A stretch of DNA of 40,490 nucleotides from Rhodospirillales bacterium. Its GTDB lineage: Bacteria > Pseudomonadota > Alphaproteobacteria > Rhodospirillales > Defluviicoccaceae. The translations under genes and the position numbers were made by a program. Location: the NCBI GenBank assembly GCA_016793925.1, contig JAEULH010000090.1, positions 1 to 40,490 of the forward strand. The letters run 5' to 3'. Below, one piece after another: positions 23,721 to 33,128 of the stretch (the stretch's first letter is position 1; every line of letters starts with the position of its first letter). Under the pieces are notes generated by a model. That model saw nothing but the letters and a program-made list of their open reading frames with translations. It was not told the DNA's origin and made no database searches.

Positions 23721-24719
23721 TTATGCGCACAGCCCGCGCCCGCGGAAGTAGTTGACCGCGTCGCGCAGCGCCTCGCGCGCCGGCCGGGCCCGATAGCCGA
23801 GCTGCGCCTGCGCCTTGCGGCTCGAAAAGAACATCTGCTTCTTCGACATCCTTACCCCGTCGACCGTCACGAACGGCACGCCGCCGACCAGCCGGCACCA
23901 CGCCTCGGCCGCGTAGGCGAGCGGCAGAACCGTGCCGTGGCGGAGTTTGACCTTGGGCGGCCTGCGCCGAACCAGCGCGGCGATCTCGGTCAGGATCGTC
24001 GAAAGCGACATGTCTTCGCCGCCGAGAATGTAGCGCTCGCCGACCACGCCCCGGTCGAATGCGAGGACATGGCCGGCGGCGACGTCTTCGACATGGACAA
24101 CGTTGAGGCCGGTTTCGACGTAGGCCGGCATCCGACCCGCCGCCGCCTCGACGATCAGCCTGCCGGTGGGCGTCGGCTTGACATCGCGCGGACCGATCGG
24201 CGTCGACGGATTGACGATGACAACCGGCAGTTCCTCCGCCGCCGCCATCCGCTGCACCTCCATCTCGGCCAGGAACTTCGACTGCTTGTAGACGCCGATC
24301 ATGTCGGCGAAGGTGACCGGCGTCTCTTCATCGGCCGGGCCGCCGGGGCGGATGCCGAGGGTGGCCACACTGCTGGTGTAGACGATCCGTTCGACGCCCG
24401 CATCGAGAGCGGCGCGCATGAGGGTGCGCGTGCCCTCGACGTTGGCTGCGAACATGGCGTCGGCGTTGCGGACCCAGAGCCGATAGTCGGCCGCGAGGTG
24501 AAAGAGGCCGCGACAACCGCTGACGGCCCGACGGAGAGAGGCGGCATCGGTCAAGTCGCCGATGACGACGTCGACCTCCACGTCCTCAAGATTGCGCCGG
24601 TCGCTATCTTTCCGAATCAGCACCCGAACCCGATGGCCCGCCGCGAGAAGCTGGCGCACGACGGCGGCGCCGACGAAGCCCGTGGCTCCGGTAACCAGCA
24701 GCGGCGAAGATGAAGTCAA
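23721..24719 (-). CDS. hpnA: Hopanoid-associated NAD-dependent sugar epimerase/reductase HpnA
   Basis: A 332-residue short-chain dehydrogenase of the dihydroflavonol-reductase/epimerase type, matching HpnA from hopanoid loci. The Rossmann motif VTGATGFVGAAVVRQLL is at residues 9-25, the catalytic YKQSK near 150, and VNPSTPIGPRDVKPTPTG is a typical HpnA stretch. Its precise role in hopanoid side-chain work is not established. The start is unusual: a TTG at 24719 with GGGAG six bases upstream gives the cleanest N-terminus; the next upstream frame opening (TTG 24755) has no ribosome site. It is divergent from ispH across 195 bp, so the two may share a control region. Confidence 0.9.
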   Translation of the reverse strand: MTSSSPLLVTGATGFVGAAVVRQLLAAGHRVRVLIRKDSDRRNLEDVEVDVVIGDLTDAASLRRAVSGCRGLFHLAADYRLWVRNADAMFAANVEGTRTLMRAALDAGVERIVYTSSVATLGIRPGGPADEETPVTFADMIGVYKQSKFLAEMEVQRMAAAEELPVVIVNPSTPIGPRDVKPTPTGRLIVEAAAGRMPAYVETGLNVVHVEDVAAGHVLAFDRGVVGERYILGGEDMSLSTILTEIAALVRRRPPKVKLRHGTVLPLAYAAEAWCRLVGGVPFVTVDGVRMSKKQMFFSSRKAQAQLGYRARPAREALRDAVNYFRGRGLCA

Positions 24720-24914
24720 TGAAATCTCCCGTGGAAGGTACGCACGACCCGGCAACAGAACGCCGAATTCCTCGACGATATCGGGCGCACCCCCCGCACG
24801 TCCGTTACCGAAAAATGACCACCGTCATCGAGTGGTTTTATCGGGCTTTTCTCCTTGTTCAAAGAAACCTATTCTCCCGACGCCGCGACAAGACTGAAAT
24901 GGAGAATGATAGCT

Positions 24915-25877
24915 GTGACGGATGCGGGCAAGCGACCCCTGCGCGTGCTTCTCGCCAAGCCCAGGGGATTTTGTGCCGGCGTCGAGCGGGCGATCGAAAT
25001 CGTTGAGCGGGCGCTCGCCACCTACGGCCCGCCGGTTTATGTCCGCCATGAAATCGTCCACAACAAGCACGTCGTCGAGACCCTGCGCGCCAAGGGCGCG
25101 GTGTTCGTCGAGGAACTGGACGAGGTGCCGCCGGGCGCGGTGACCGTTTTCAGCGCCCACGGGGTCTCGACAGCGGTCGAGAAGGAGGCCCGCAAGCGCG
25201 AGCTGCCTGTGATCGACGCGACCTGCCCGCTGGTGACGAAGGTGCATAAGGAGGGCCGCAATCACGCCCGGAAGGGCCGCGAGGTGATCCTGATCGGCCA
25301 TGCGGGTCATCCGGAGGTCGAAGGAACCCAGGGCCGGATCCCTGGCGGCGTGCATCTGGTTTCCAGCGCCGCGGACGTGCCGCACGTTCAGGTCCTCGAT
25401 CCGCTGAACGTCGCCTATGTCACCCAGACCACCCTGAGCGTCGACGACACGCGCGAGATCATCGACGCACTGCGCGCGCGGTTTCCGGCGATCAAGGGGC
25501 CCGACGTCAACGACATCTGCTATGCGACGCAGAACCGTCAGCAGGCGGTCCGCGACCTGGCGACGCAGGTCGATCTGCTCCTCGTCGTCGGCGCACGAAA
25601 CAGCTCGAACTCCAACCGCCTCCGAGAGATCGGGGCCGAGATCGGGGTGCCGAGCTACCTGATCGACGACGCCTCCTGTCTCGAGCCGGCGTGGCTGGCG
25701 GACGCCGGGACGATCGGCGTCACCGCCGGCGCCTCCGCTCCGGAGCAACTGGTTCAGGAGCTGATCGAGCGGCTCGGCGACTTCGGCGAGATCCGTGTCG
25801 AAGAGCTGACCGGCGCCGATGAGCACATGCAATTCAAGCTGCCGCGTCAGCTCGCGCCAGCCCCAGCGGACGCCTGA
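24915..25877 (+). CDS. ispH: 4-hydroxy-3-methylbut-2-enyl diphosphate reductase IspH (LytB)
   Basis: Last enzyme of the MEP isoprenoid pathway, an iron-sulfur protein making IPP and DMAPP. With the GTG at 24915 as start it has 320 residues. The three cluster cysteines are visible at about C20 ([12 protein letters not shown]), C104 ([11 protein letters not shown]) and C202 ([12 protein letters not shown]), with the catalytic glutamate in HPEVEG (E134) and the conserved NSSNSNRL and TAGASAP motifs. ATG 24906 is in frame but abuts its GGAGA, while the GTG has nine bases of spacing; either is possible. It lies next to hpnH with 43 bp between. Together with the hpn genes this supplies C5 units for squalene and hopanoids, although the enzyme serves all isoprenoids. 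Confidence 0.95.
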   Translation: MTDAGKRPLRVLLAKPRGFCAGVERAIEIVERALATYGPPVYVRHEIVHNKHVVETLRAKGAVFVEELDEVPPGAVTVFSAHGVSTAVEKEARKRELPVIDATCPLVTKVHKEGRNHARKGREVILIGHAGHPEVEGTQGRIPGGVHLVSSAADVPHVQVLDPLNVAYVTQTTLSVDDTREIIDALRARFPAIKGPDVNDICYATQNRQQAVRDLATQVDLLLVVGARNSSNSNRLREIGAEIGVPSYLIDDASCLEPAWLADAGTIGVTAGASAPEQLVQELIERLGDFGEIRVEELTGADEHMQFKLPRQLAPAPADA

Positions 25878-25920
25878 ACCGGCGCCGTTCAGTCACCATC
25901 GAACAGAAGAGGATCTTGGA

Positions 25921-27060
25921 GTGAGTGTTCCGGTCATTCAGCAGGTGCGTGTGGGCGCCTACATCCTTGCGCAGAAGTTTCGCGGGAACAGGCGCTACCC
26001 CCTCGTTCTGATGCTCGAGCCGCTCTTTCGTTGCAACCTTGCCTGCCCCGGCTGCGGCAAGATCGACTACGAAGACAGCATTCTCAACAAGCGGCTGAGC
26101 GTGGCCGAATGTCTGCAGGCGGTCGATGAATGCGGCGCGCCGGTGGTCTCGATACCGGGCGGCGAACCGCTGCTCCATCGGGAGATGGACAAGATCGTCG
26201 AGGGCATCACCGCGCGGAAGAAGTTCGTCTACCTCTGCACCAACGGCCTTCTGCTCGAAAAGAAGTTGCATCTGTATAAGCCCAGCCACTACCTTACCTT
26301 CTCGGTTCACCTCGATGGGCTTGAAGACCACCACGACCGGGCCGTCAACCAGCCCGGCACGTTCAAGCGCGCCACCGCCGCGATCAAGAGGGCGCGTGCC
26401 GAAGGGTTCCGGGTCAACGTCAACTGCACGCTTTTCGACAAGATGAACGCCGACGAGATCGCGGCCTTCTTCGACTTCTGCACCTATGAGCTCGATGTCG
26501 AGGGCATCACCGTCTCCCCCGGCTACGCCTACGAGCGGGCGCCGGACCAGGAGCATTTCCTCAACAGGACCAAGACCAAGCAGCTCTTCCGCGACGTCTT
26601 CCGGCGCCGCGGCAAGGCCAAGTGGCGTTTCTCCCAGTCGTCCCTGTTCATGGACTTTCTCGCCGGCAACCGTGACTACCGTTGCACGCCATGGGGCAAC
26701 CCGACGCGCAACGTCTTCGGCTGGCAGCGGCCCTGCTACCTGCTGGGCGAGGGGTATGCGCCGAGCTTTCGCGCGCTCATGGAGGAAACCGCGTGGGACC
26801 GCTACGGCACCGGCAACTATGAGAAATGCGCCGACTGCATGGTCCACTGCGGCTACGAGGCGACGGCCGTCAACGACACCGTGGCCCGGCCATGGCGGGC
26901 GTTGGCGGTGGCGCTGCGCGGGCCGCGGGTCGATGGGCCGATGGCGCCCGAAATCCCGCTCGACAGTCAGCGGCCGGCGGAGTTCGTCTTCGACGGGCTG
27001 GTCAGACAGCTAAGTGGCGAAGGCGAGGCCGGGGCCGCTGCGCGCAGCAACGCGGCTTAG
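25921..27060 (+). CDS. hpnH: Hopanoid radical SAM protein HpnH (adenosylhopane synthase)
   Basis: Radical SAM enzyme of 379 residues that joins the 5'-deoxyadenosyl group to diploptene, giving adenosylhopane, the first step of side-chain extension. The cluster motif CNLACPGC lies at about residues 40-47, followed by VSIPGGEPLLH (SAM-binding GGE) and a C-terminal set of cysteines (YRCTPWGNPTRN, RPCYLL and CADCMVHCGYEATA) typical of the HpnH/SPASM-like end. Start is GTG 25921 with AGAGGA seven bases upstream. It probably forms a transcript with ispH. Its last 51 bp overlap the 3' end of hpnG on the opposite strand. Confidence 0.95.
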   Translation: MSVPVIQQVRVGAYILAQKFRGNRRYPLVLMLEPLFRCNLACPGCGKIDYEDSILNKRLSVAECLQAVDECGAPVVSIPGGEPLLHREMDKIVEGITARKKFVYLCTNGLLLEKKLHLYKPSHYLTFSVHLDGLEDHHDRAVNQPGTFKRATAAIKRARAEGFRVNVNCTLFDKMNADEIAAFFDFCTYELDVEGITVSPGYAYERAPDQEHFLNRTKTKQLFRDVFRRRGKAKWRFSQSSLFMDFLAGNRDYRCTPWGNPTRNVFGWQRPCYLLGEGYAPSFRALMEETAWDRYGTGNYEKCADCMVHCGYEATAVNDTVARPWRALAVALRGPRVDGPMAPEIPLDSQRPAEFVFDGLVRQLSGEGEAGAAARSNAA

Positions 27061-27711
27061 CGTCCGCAGCCCCCGGCGCGCGTCCTTGCCGAGCCGGATC
27101 AGGGTCGCAAGATCGGAGGGACAGGCGACCAGCCCGAAGACGACGGCGGTCAGGCGCGGCCTGCCGTCGGCGCCGATGACGCCGGCCAGCCAGTTCGGGA
27201 TGCGCTGATCGGCCGGATCGGCGATCGCGCGCACGACCAGCAGGGGAAGCGAACGCCGCTCGGCAACCTCGGCAACGGCGTGACTTTCCATATCGACAGC
27301 AGCCGCGTCGGTCCGGGCGAACAGCGCCGCCTTCTCGTCGGGCGTACCGACTGCTTCGTCGCATCCTATGACGGCACCCGCGCAGGCCCCGCTCTCGCCG
27401 CCGGTTGCGGCCAGCAGCCGTCGGCGCCAGGCGACGTCGGCAACGAACGACCGCCCGTCGGGCGCGACGATCCGATCCGCCACAACCAGCGTCCCGCTTG
27501 CCAAAGCAGGATCAAGGCCGCCGGCGAGGCCGAAGCTGATCAGCGCCGGGCAGTCGTCGGCGGCAAGCGCTTCGGCCAGAGCGCGCGCCCGCTCGCTTCT
27601 TGCGCCGGAACAAACGACCGACAGCGAGCCTCTCTGCGGCCCCAGGCAGCGCGCCTCCCGGGCAAGCCCGGTCACCACCCCCGGACCCGCTCCCGGATCC
27701 GCGCCGACCAC
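27010..27711 (-). CDS. hpnG: Hopanoid phosphorylase/nucleosidase HpnG
   Basis: Protein of 233 residues of the purine nucleoside phosphorylase/MTA-SAH nucleosidase type. HpnG removes adenine from adenosylhopane to give ribosylhopane or its phosphate. Visible landmarks are VVTGLAREARCLGP at the start, ISFGLAGGLDPAL and the AAAVDMESHAVAEVAE motif (MES core binding the ribose). The GTG at 27711 comes directly after the shc stop (TGAGTG), so translation is coupled. It is the last cistron of the minus-strand hopanoid operon, and its final 51 bp overlap the end of hpnH. Confidence 0.92.
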   Translation of the reverse strand: MVGADPGAGPGVVTGLAREARCLGPQRGSLSVVCSGARSERARALAEALAADDCPALISFGLAGGLDPALASGTLVVADRIVAPDGRSFVADVAWRRRLLAATGGESGACAGAVIGCDEAVGTPDEKAALFARTDAAAVDMESHAVAEVAERRSLPLLVVRAIADPADQRIPNWLAGVIGADGRPRLTAVVFGLVACPSDLATLIRLGKDARRGLRTLSRVAARSGPGLAFAT

Positions 27712-29670
27712 TCAGATGCCGAACATGGTGGTCGTGGCGTTGCCCTGGGTGAGGTTGCGGTATCGCGCCAGCGCCCATAACGGGAAATACGAGCTGTAGC
27801 CGTGGTAGCGCAGGTAGAAGACCTTCGGAAAGCCGACGGCGTTGTAATGTTCTTCCCGCCAATGGCCGCCGGAGCGCGGCGCGTTGAGCAGGTAGGCGAT
27901 GCCGTCCGCAACCTCGTCGCTGCCGACCTCGCCGGCCGCCATCAGCGCCAAGGTGGCCCAAGCCGTTTGTGACGGCGTACTCGCCTTCACCTCGTCGCGC
28001 CTCTCGGCCCAGTAACTCGCGCAGTCTTCGCCCCAGCCGCCGTCGGTCCGCTGACGGGATTTGAGCCACTCGGCAGCCCTGCGGATATAGGGCGCGCCCA
28101 TGTCCTCGCCGACCCCGTTCAGCGCCGACAGGACCGACCATGTCCCGTAGATGTAGTTGGTTCCCCAGCGGCCGAACCACGAGCCGTCGTCCTCCTGCTG
28201 ATCCTTCAGGAAAGCGACCGCCCGCGTCACCGCCGGGTGGTCTCGGCGAAAACCCAGTTGCGCCAGCATGCCGAGGCAGCGGGCCGTCACATCGGCCGTC
28301 GGCGGGTCAAGCAGCGCCCCGTGGTCGGCGAATGGAATATGCTGAAGGAAGAAGTACTCGTTCTCGGCATCGAACGCGCCCCAACCGCCGCTTCGGCTCT
28401 GCATGCCGAGCGTCCATTCGGCGCCGCGCTCGATCGCTTCGCCGTAGGCGCGGCTGTTGGCCCGATCCAGCGCCATGACCACGACAGCCGTATCGTCGAC
28501 GTCGGGATAATAATCGTTCCAGTACTGGAACGCCCAGCCGCCCGGCCGCACCCGCGGTCGCTTGCTGACGTAATCGCCGTGCACGTCCAGGATTTGCCGG
28601 TCGCGCAGCCAGGTGCAGCCGTCGGCGACGATCGGGTCGTCGCTGTCGACCCCCGCCTCCATCATCGCGTGCAGGGCCAGCGCCGTGTCCCACACCGGCG
28701 ACAGGCATGGCTGGCAATAGGCATGGCCGTTTTCGGAAACGAGCAGCTTGTCGATCGCCTCGCGCCCGATCCGGAAGCGGGGGTCGTCGCGGTCGACGCC
28801 AAGGGCATGGAACGCCATCAGCGCATTGGCCATGGCCGGGAAAATGCCGCCGAGGCCATCCTCGCCGTTCAGCCTCTGGTCGATAAAGGCCACGGCTTTG
28901 GCGATGGCCTTGCGCTCCAGCCACGACGGGATCAGCGGCTCGGCGACGCGGCCGATCCGATCGAGGATCAGGAAAACGTCGCCAAGCCAGTGGCCGGTGG
29001 GATTGTGGAGGTAGTCGCGTTCCTCTTCCGGCGGAACGGCGAACAGTTCCTGAACGTCGATACCGCGCGGATTTTCCGCCAGCGGCTTCAGCGCCGCGAG
29101 GATGAACAGCGGAACCATGACCGTGCGCGACCAGTAGGACACCTTGTCGACGTGGAACGGCGCCCACCGCGGCAGCAGCATCGCCTCGACCCGTATCAAG
29201 GGCGCCGCCCGCCACGGAACCTGGCCGAACAACGCCAGGGCGATGCGGGTGAAGACATTGACCCGTGCGGCGCCGCCCCGCGCAAGGATGGCCTCGCGGG
29301 CGCGACGCATGTGCGGCGCGTCGGGCGAGTCGCCGACCAGCTTCAGCGCGTAGTAGGCCTTCACCGTGGCGCTCAGGTCGAGGTCGCCGTCGTGGTAGAG
29401 GGACCAGCCTCCGTGCCCCGCCTGAACCCGACGCAGATAGGCGGCAAGCCTGCCTTCGATCTCGTCGTTGATGTCGCCGAGAAAGTGGTTCAGCAGGATG
29501 TATTCGGCCGGAATCGTGGCATCGGCTTCGAGTTCGAAGACCCAGTGCCCGTCGTGCCGGCGTCGCGACGCGAGCCAGTCCACGGCCTCGGCGATGGTGT
29601 CGCCGAGGTCATCCGTCTCCGGCAGAGCGGACTCATCGCGCGCAACCGCGCTTGCCCGCAGATATCCCAT
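27712..29670 (-). CDS. shc: Squalene-hopene cyclase
   Basis: Membrane-associated cyclase of 652 residues turning squalene into hopene and diplopterol. The catalytic acid motif DVDDTA occupies residues 390-395. QW-type repeats are scattered through the length, for example GHWVFELEAD, GGWGAFDAENEY, GSWFGRWGTNYIYG and GGWGEDCASYW. Length is that of known bacterial cyclases (about 630-680). ATG 29670 has GGGGGGAG four bases upstream; the frame extends 19 codons further without similarity. It lies 64 bp downstream of hpnE and is followed at once by hpnG. This is the gene that defines the hopanoid locus. Confidence 0.97.
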   Translation of the reverse strand: MGYLRASAVARDESALPETDDLGDTIAEAVDWLASRRRHDGHWVFELEADATIPAEYILLNHFLGDINDEIEGRLAAYLRRVQAGHGGWSLYHDGDLDLSATVKAYYALKLVGDSPDAPHMRRAREAILARGGAARVNVFTRIALALFGQVPWRAAPLIRVEAMLLPRWAPFHVDKVSYWSRTVMVPLFILAALKPLAENPRGIDVQELFAVPPEEERDYLHNPTGHWLGDVFLILDRIGRVAEPLIPSWLERKAIAKAVAFIDQRLNGEDGLGGIFPAMANALMAFHALGVDRDDPRFRIGREAIDKLLVSENGHAYCQPCLSPVWDTALALHAMMEAGVDSDDPIVADGCTWLRDRQILDVHGDYVSKRPRVRPGGWAFQYWNDYYPDVDDTAVVVMALDRANSRAYGEAIERGAEWTLGMQSRSGGWGAFDAENEYFFLQHIPFADHGALLDPPTADVTARCLGMLAQLGFRRDHPAVTRAVAFLKDQQEDDGSWFGRWGTNYIYGTWSVLSALNGVGEDMGAPYIRRAAEWLKSRQRTDGGWGEDCASYWAERRDEVKASTPSQTAWATLALMAAGEVGSDEVADGIAYLLNAPRSGGHWREEHYNAVGFPKVFYLRYHGYSSYFPLWALARYRNLTQGNATTTMFGI

Positions 29671-29734
29671 TCGACTCCCCCCTTTTGATAAGGGCCCGTC
29701 CGTCGCGAACGTTTGCGCGCCTGTCATCGAGGCG

Positions 29735-31051
29735 TCACGTTACTGCCGGTTGGTGCTTTGAAAAGGCCTTTTTGTCAAGGAGTTGCTGCTTTCCCGCAAC
29801 AGCTTGGGCAGCGGTGTTGCCCGAACGCACGCTTCCTTCGAGTGTTGCCGGCAGGCCGGTAGCGGTCCAGTCGCCGGCGAGCACGAGGTTCGTCCACGCG
29901 GTCCGCGCCCCCGGACGGCGCGCCACCTCCGCCGGCGTCTGGGCGAAGGTCGCCCGTTTTTCCTTGACGATTCGGTGGGCAGGCAGCGGCGTTGCGGCGG
30001 CGAGACCGAGGGCGACGCTCACCTCGGCCCACATGGCCGCGGCAAGCTCGCCCGCTGACCGCTCGCTGATTGCGTCGGCGGCGCTGATCGTCACCGAAGC
30101 GACATCGCCGCGCCGGAACAGCCAGTGGCACATCCCGCCGACGAGGCCCAGCACCTCCGGCTGCGAAACCCGGTCCGGCACGACGAAATGGCCGTTGACG
30201 ATGGCCCGGCTCGCCTGCGGCGTGACCAGACCGGGAACCAAAGCCGCGGCAACCGCCGGCGGCAGGGCGAGGATGACCGCATCCGCGGCGCCGACCGGGA
30301 TTGTCTCTCCGGACGCGAATGAGAGGGCCGCGACCCGACGCTCGGCGAATTCGAGATGGCGCAGCCGCTGATTGAGCCGGACGGGCGCGCCGGCCTCGGC
30401 GAGATAGGCCAGCGCCGGGTCGACGAAGCACTCGCTCAGCCCGACGGCCGCCACGCGCGGTCGACACGCCGCTTCGCCGCGACCGAACGTTTCGCGAACC
30501 ACCGGCCACAGGAGCGCGGCCGCGCCTTCCGCCGCCTCGGTATTGAGCACGGCGATCGCCAGGGGCTCCCAGAACCGCCGGAACGCCGGTCCGTCGCCAT
30601 CCAGGAGATCGCTGACCGAACGCGCGGGCGCGGCCCCGGCAAGACGCAGCGCCTTGAGGTAGTCCCGCGGGCGCGTCCCCGGAACCCGTCGCCCCGGCGA
30701 AAAGATCCACCATGGCAGCGGCCCCGCATTCGGCCGGACCGTCCAGCGTTCGCCGCTCCGCAGATCGAGGAAGGCGAACGCCGCTCTTTCCGGACCGGCG
30801 AGACCGTCACCGAGGCCGTCACCGGCGCGGATCGTGCGCAGGTACTGCGCCACGGCAGCATTGCCGCTCAGAACCAGGTGATTGCCGTTGTCGATGCGCC
30901 GAGAGGTGGCGGCGTCGAAAAATGAGCGGCAGCGGCCGCCGGCATGGCCCGCGGCCTCGTGGACGACGACCCTCCGTCCGGCTTCGACCAGCGCAACGGC
31001 GGCCGCGAGCCCGGCCAGCCCCGCGCCGATCACATGCACGCGGCCGCTCAC
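29735..31051 (-). CDS. hpnE: Hydroxysqualene dehydroxylase HpnE (FAD-dependent)
   Basis: FAD-dependent amine-oxidase-like enzyme of 438 residues reducing hydroxysqualene to squalene, the last step of the HpnCDE route. The N-terminal dinucleotide-binding motif VIGAGLAGLAAAVALVEAG (residues 6-24) is followed by GGRCRSFFDAATSRRIDNGN, which is typical of the family, and a C-terminal FAD motif NLVLAGDWTATGLPATLEG. Start is GTG at 31051, immediately after the hpnD TAG, so it is translationally coupled. It lies 64 bp upstream of shc. Confidence 0.95.
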   Translation of the reverse strand: MSGRVHVIGAGLAGLAAAVALVEAGRRVVVHEAAGHAGGRCRSFFDAATSRRIDNGNHLVLSGNAAVAQYLRTIRAGDGLGDGLAGPERAAFAFLDLRSGERWTVRPNAGPLPWWIFSPGRRVPGTRPRDYLKALRLAGAAPARSVSDLLDGDGPAFRRFWEPLAIAVLNTEAAEGAAALLWPVVRETFGRGEAACRPRVAAVGLSECFVDPALAYLAEAGAPVRLNQRLRHLEFAERRVAALSFASGETIPVGAADAVILALPPAVAAALVPGLVTPQASRAIVNGHFVVPDRVSQPEVLGLVGGMCHWLFRRGDVASVTISAADAISERSAGELAAAMWAEVSVALGLAAATPLPAHRIVKEKRATFAQTPAEVARRPGARTAWTNLVLAGDWTATGLPATLEGSVRSGNTAAQAVAGKQQLLDKKAFSKHQPAVT

Positions 31052-31963
31052 CTACAAGAGCCCGTAGCGCAGGGCGATCCAGAGCTTCTCCGACGCCGGC
31101 ACGGAGACAGGCTCCGCCCAGCGCCGCCAGCCACGCGCCGTCAACCGACGGAAGAGCCGCTCGTAGACCTCCATCATCACCAGCGCCGGTCGGATCTGCC
31201 GACGGTCGCAGCCGGCAATGATCTCACGCGCCTCGGCGAAGCGGGCGCGAGCCGTAGCGGCGAGGACTTCGCAGACTTCGGGCAGGCGGGGGTGATGCAG
31301 CGCGTCGGTGGCGGCCTCGGTGTCGGTGACGCCGACCGTCGCCAGCAGGTCGGCCGGCAGATAGAGCCGGTCCCGCTCCGCGTCCTCGACCAGATCGCGC
31401 AGGATATTGGTGAGCTGCAGGGCCTGCCCGAGGCTGAAGGCCAGCCGCTCGCCGGTCTCTGCATCGGTGCCGAAGATGCGCGTCGACAGTCGGCCCACGG
31501 CGCAGGCGACCCGATCGCAATAGAGAACCAGCTGGTTGCTGTCGACGATCCGCACCCGCGCCGCCGCGTCCATTTCCATGCCGTCGATGATGGCGAGAAA
31601 GTCGGCCTGGCGCAGGGCGAAGGTCCTGATCGGGCCGGCCAGCGCACGCGCCAGCGGCTGCGTCGGTTCGCCGGCTCGCCCCGCGTAGAGCGCGGCGATG
31701 GCGGCCCGCCACTGCTCCAGCAGGCGCTTCTTGTCGTTCCACGCGCCGGGTTCGTCGGCGATGTCGTCGACCGCGCGACAGAACGCGTAGACGGCGAACA
31801 TCGCCCGCCGCTTTTCCGCCGGCAGCAGCCGCATGGCCCAATAGAACGAGGTGCCCGAAGCGCGCACGTCCGCTTCGATCTGCGCCCAGTCGTCGGGGCC
31901 GACGCCGCTGTCCGCCATTTCCACCGCGGCCTGCCCGTTCACCTCGATCGCGCCCGATTTCAT
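31052..31963 (-). CDS. hpnD: Presqualene diphosphate synthase HpnD
   Basis: Condenses two farnesyl diphosphates to presqualene diphosphate; 303 residues, squalene/phytoene synthase fold. The two aspartate-rich motifs are DDIADEPGAW (about residue 68) and DLVEDAERDRLYLP (about residue 190), with the substrate-binding YCDRVACAVGRL and LGQALQLTNILRDL. The N-terminal SFYWAMRLLPAEKRRAMFAV fits the family. The ATG at 31963 has GGGGAG upstream and overlaps the hpnB stop by four bases (ATGA). It is followed directly by hpnE. Confidence 0.95.
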   Translation of the reverse strand: MKSGAIEVNGQAAVEMADSGVGPDDWAQIEADVRASGTSFYWAMRLLPAEKRRAMFAVYAFCRAVDDIADEPGAWNDKKRLLEQWRAAIAALYAGRAGEPTQPLARALAGPIRTFALRQADFLAIIDGMEMDAAARVRIVDSNQLVLYCDRVACAVGRLSTRIFGTDAETGERLAFSLGQALQLTNILRDLVEDAERDRLYLPADLLATVGVTDTEAATDALHHPRLPEVCEVLAATARARFAEAREIIAGCDRRQIRPALVMMEVYERLFRRLTARGWRRWAEPVSVPASEKLWIALRYGLL

Positions 31964-33120
31964 GCCCCGCTCCCCCCGGCGCCGGCGAACACCCGCCCCT
32001 TCCACAGCCCGCCGCGGCCCAGACGGTGCTGGCGCGCCGAGTCCAAGGTCATGGCGGTGTACAGCATCCCGGCGACCGGCAGCATGGCGCCGCGCCAGAC
32101 AGCGAGCCGGTAAAGCTTCAGCGTCGGGGCTGTGCAGACGATCATGAGCAGCCACGCGACCGCCCCCAGGGCCGCCGCCGGCAAGGATCGCGAAGCGAGG
32201 CCCACGACGACGGTCAGCGGCGGCACGGCGTAGAGCAGCAGCATCATGGCGACGGCGCCGGCGAGGCGGAGCATCGAGTAGTCGAGCTGAGTGAAGGCGG
32301 TCCGCGCGACCATCGTCCAGAATGGGCCAAGGCCGGCGTAGGCGCGGACACTCTGCACGTCCTCGCTCAGGCCCAACCAGATCGGGCCACGGCATTTGAT
32401 GGCGGCGGCAAGTGCGCAGTCGTCGATGAGCCGGTCGCGGATCGCCCCCACCCCGCCGGCGGCGTCGAGGGCGTCGCGGCGCACGAGCATGCAGCCGCCG
32501 GCAGCGGCGGCCTCCGGCCTGCGCGCGTCGTTGACCCACGAGAACGGATAGAGCTTCTGGAAGTAGAACACGAACGCCGGGACGAGCAGCCTCTCCCACG
32601 GGCTCGCACAGTGCAGCAGGGCCATCACCGAGACGAGGTCGCGTTCGCGATCCAGCGCCAGGTCGACGAGCCGCGCGACGACGGTCGGCGCATGGACGAT
32701 GTCGGCGTCCGTCAGAAGAACGTAACGCGCGTCCGGCCGACGCCGCCGCGCTTCGCGCAGGCCGCAGTCGAGCGCCCACAGTTTGCCGCTCCACCCCCGC
32801 GGCAGGGGCTCGCCCGGGATGACCGCGACGCGCCCGCAACCGGCGGCGGCGGCACGGGCGGCAGCCGCCGTCCCGTCGGCGCTGGCATCATCGACGACGA
32901 CGACATCGATGGCGCCCTCGTAGCGCTGCGCGACCAGCGAACGCACCGCCTCGGCGATGGACGCCACCTCGTTGCGCGCCGGGATGACCACGCTGACGCT
33001 CGGCCAATCCGCACGGGCGGACGCGCTTGTCGGAAGGCGCTGATCGGCGCGCCAGAAGCCGCCGCGCAGGCACCACAGCACGAACCAGCCGACGCACGCG
33101 GCGGCAGCGAGCGATGTCAT
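31960..33120 (-). CDS. hpnB: Hopanoid-associated glycosyltransferase HpnB
   Basis: Family 2 glycosyltransferase of 386 residues found in hopanoid loci; substrate not established. An N-terminal membrane helix (about residues 3-20) leads to the GT-A domain: VSVVIPARNEVASIAEAVRS, VVVVDDASADGTAAAAR, LLTDADIVHAP (DxD metal site) and a C-terminal block with DRLIDDCALAAAIK (catalytic-base region). Three or four membrane segments follow (about 290-370), with a basic C-terminus. ATG 33120 is 8 bp after the hpnC stop. The gene is inserted between hpnC and hpnD, which encode consecutive enzymes, and overlaps hpnD by four bases. Confidence 0.92.
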   Translation of the reverse strand: MTSLAAAACVGWFVLWCLRGGFWRADQRLPTSASARADWPSVSVVIPARNEVASIAEAVRSLVAQRYEGAIDVVVVDDASADGTAAAARAAAAGCGRVAVIPGEPLPRGWSGKLWALDCGLREARRRRPDARYVLLTDADIVHAPTVVARLVDLALDRERDLVSVMALLHCASPWERLLVPAFVFYFQKLYPFSWVNDARRPEAAAAGGCMLVRRDALDAAGGVGAIRDRLIDDCALAAAIKCRGPIWLGLSEDVQSVRAYAGLGPFWTMVARTAFTQLDYSMLRLAGAVAMMLLLYAVPPLTVVVGLASRSLPAAALGAVAWLLMIVCTAPTLKLYRLAVWRGAMLPVAGMLYTAMTLDSARQHRLGRGGLWKGRVFAGAGGSGA

Positions 33121-33128
33121 CGCTCCGC

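Noticed and set aside
28237-29688. 483-codon plus-strand frame
   Set aside because: Antisense to shc, which is certain from DVDDTA and the QW repeats.
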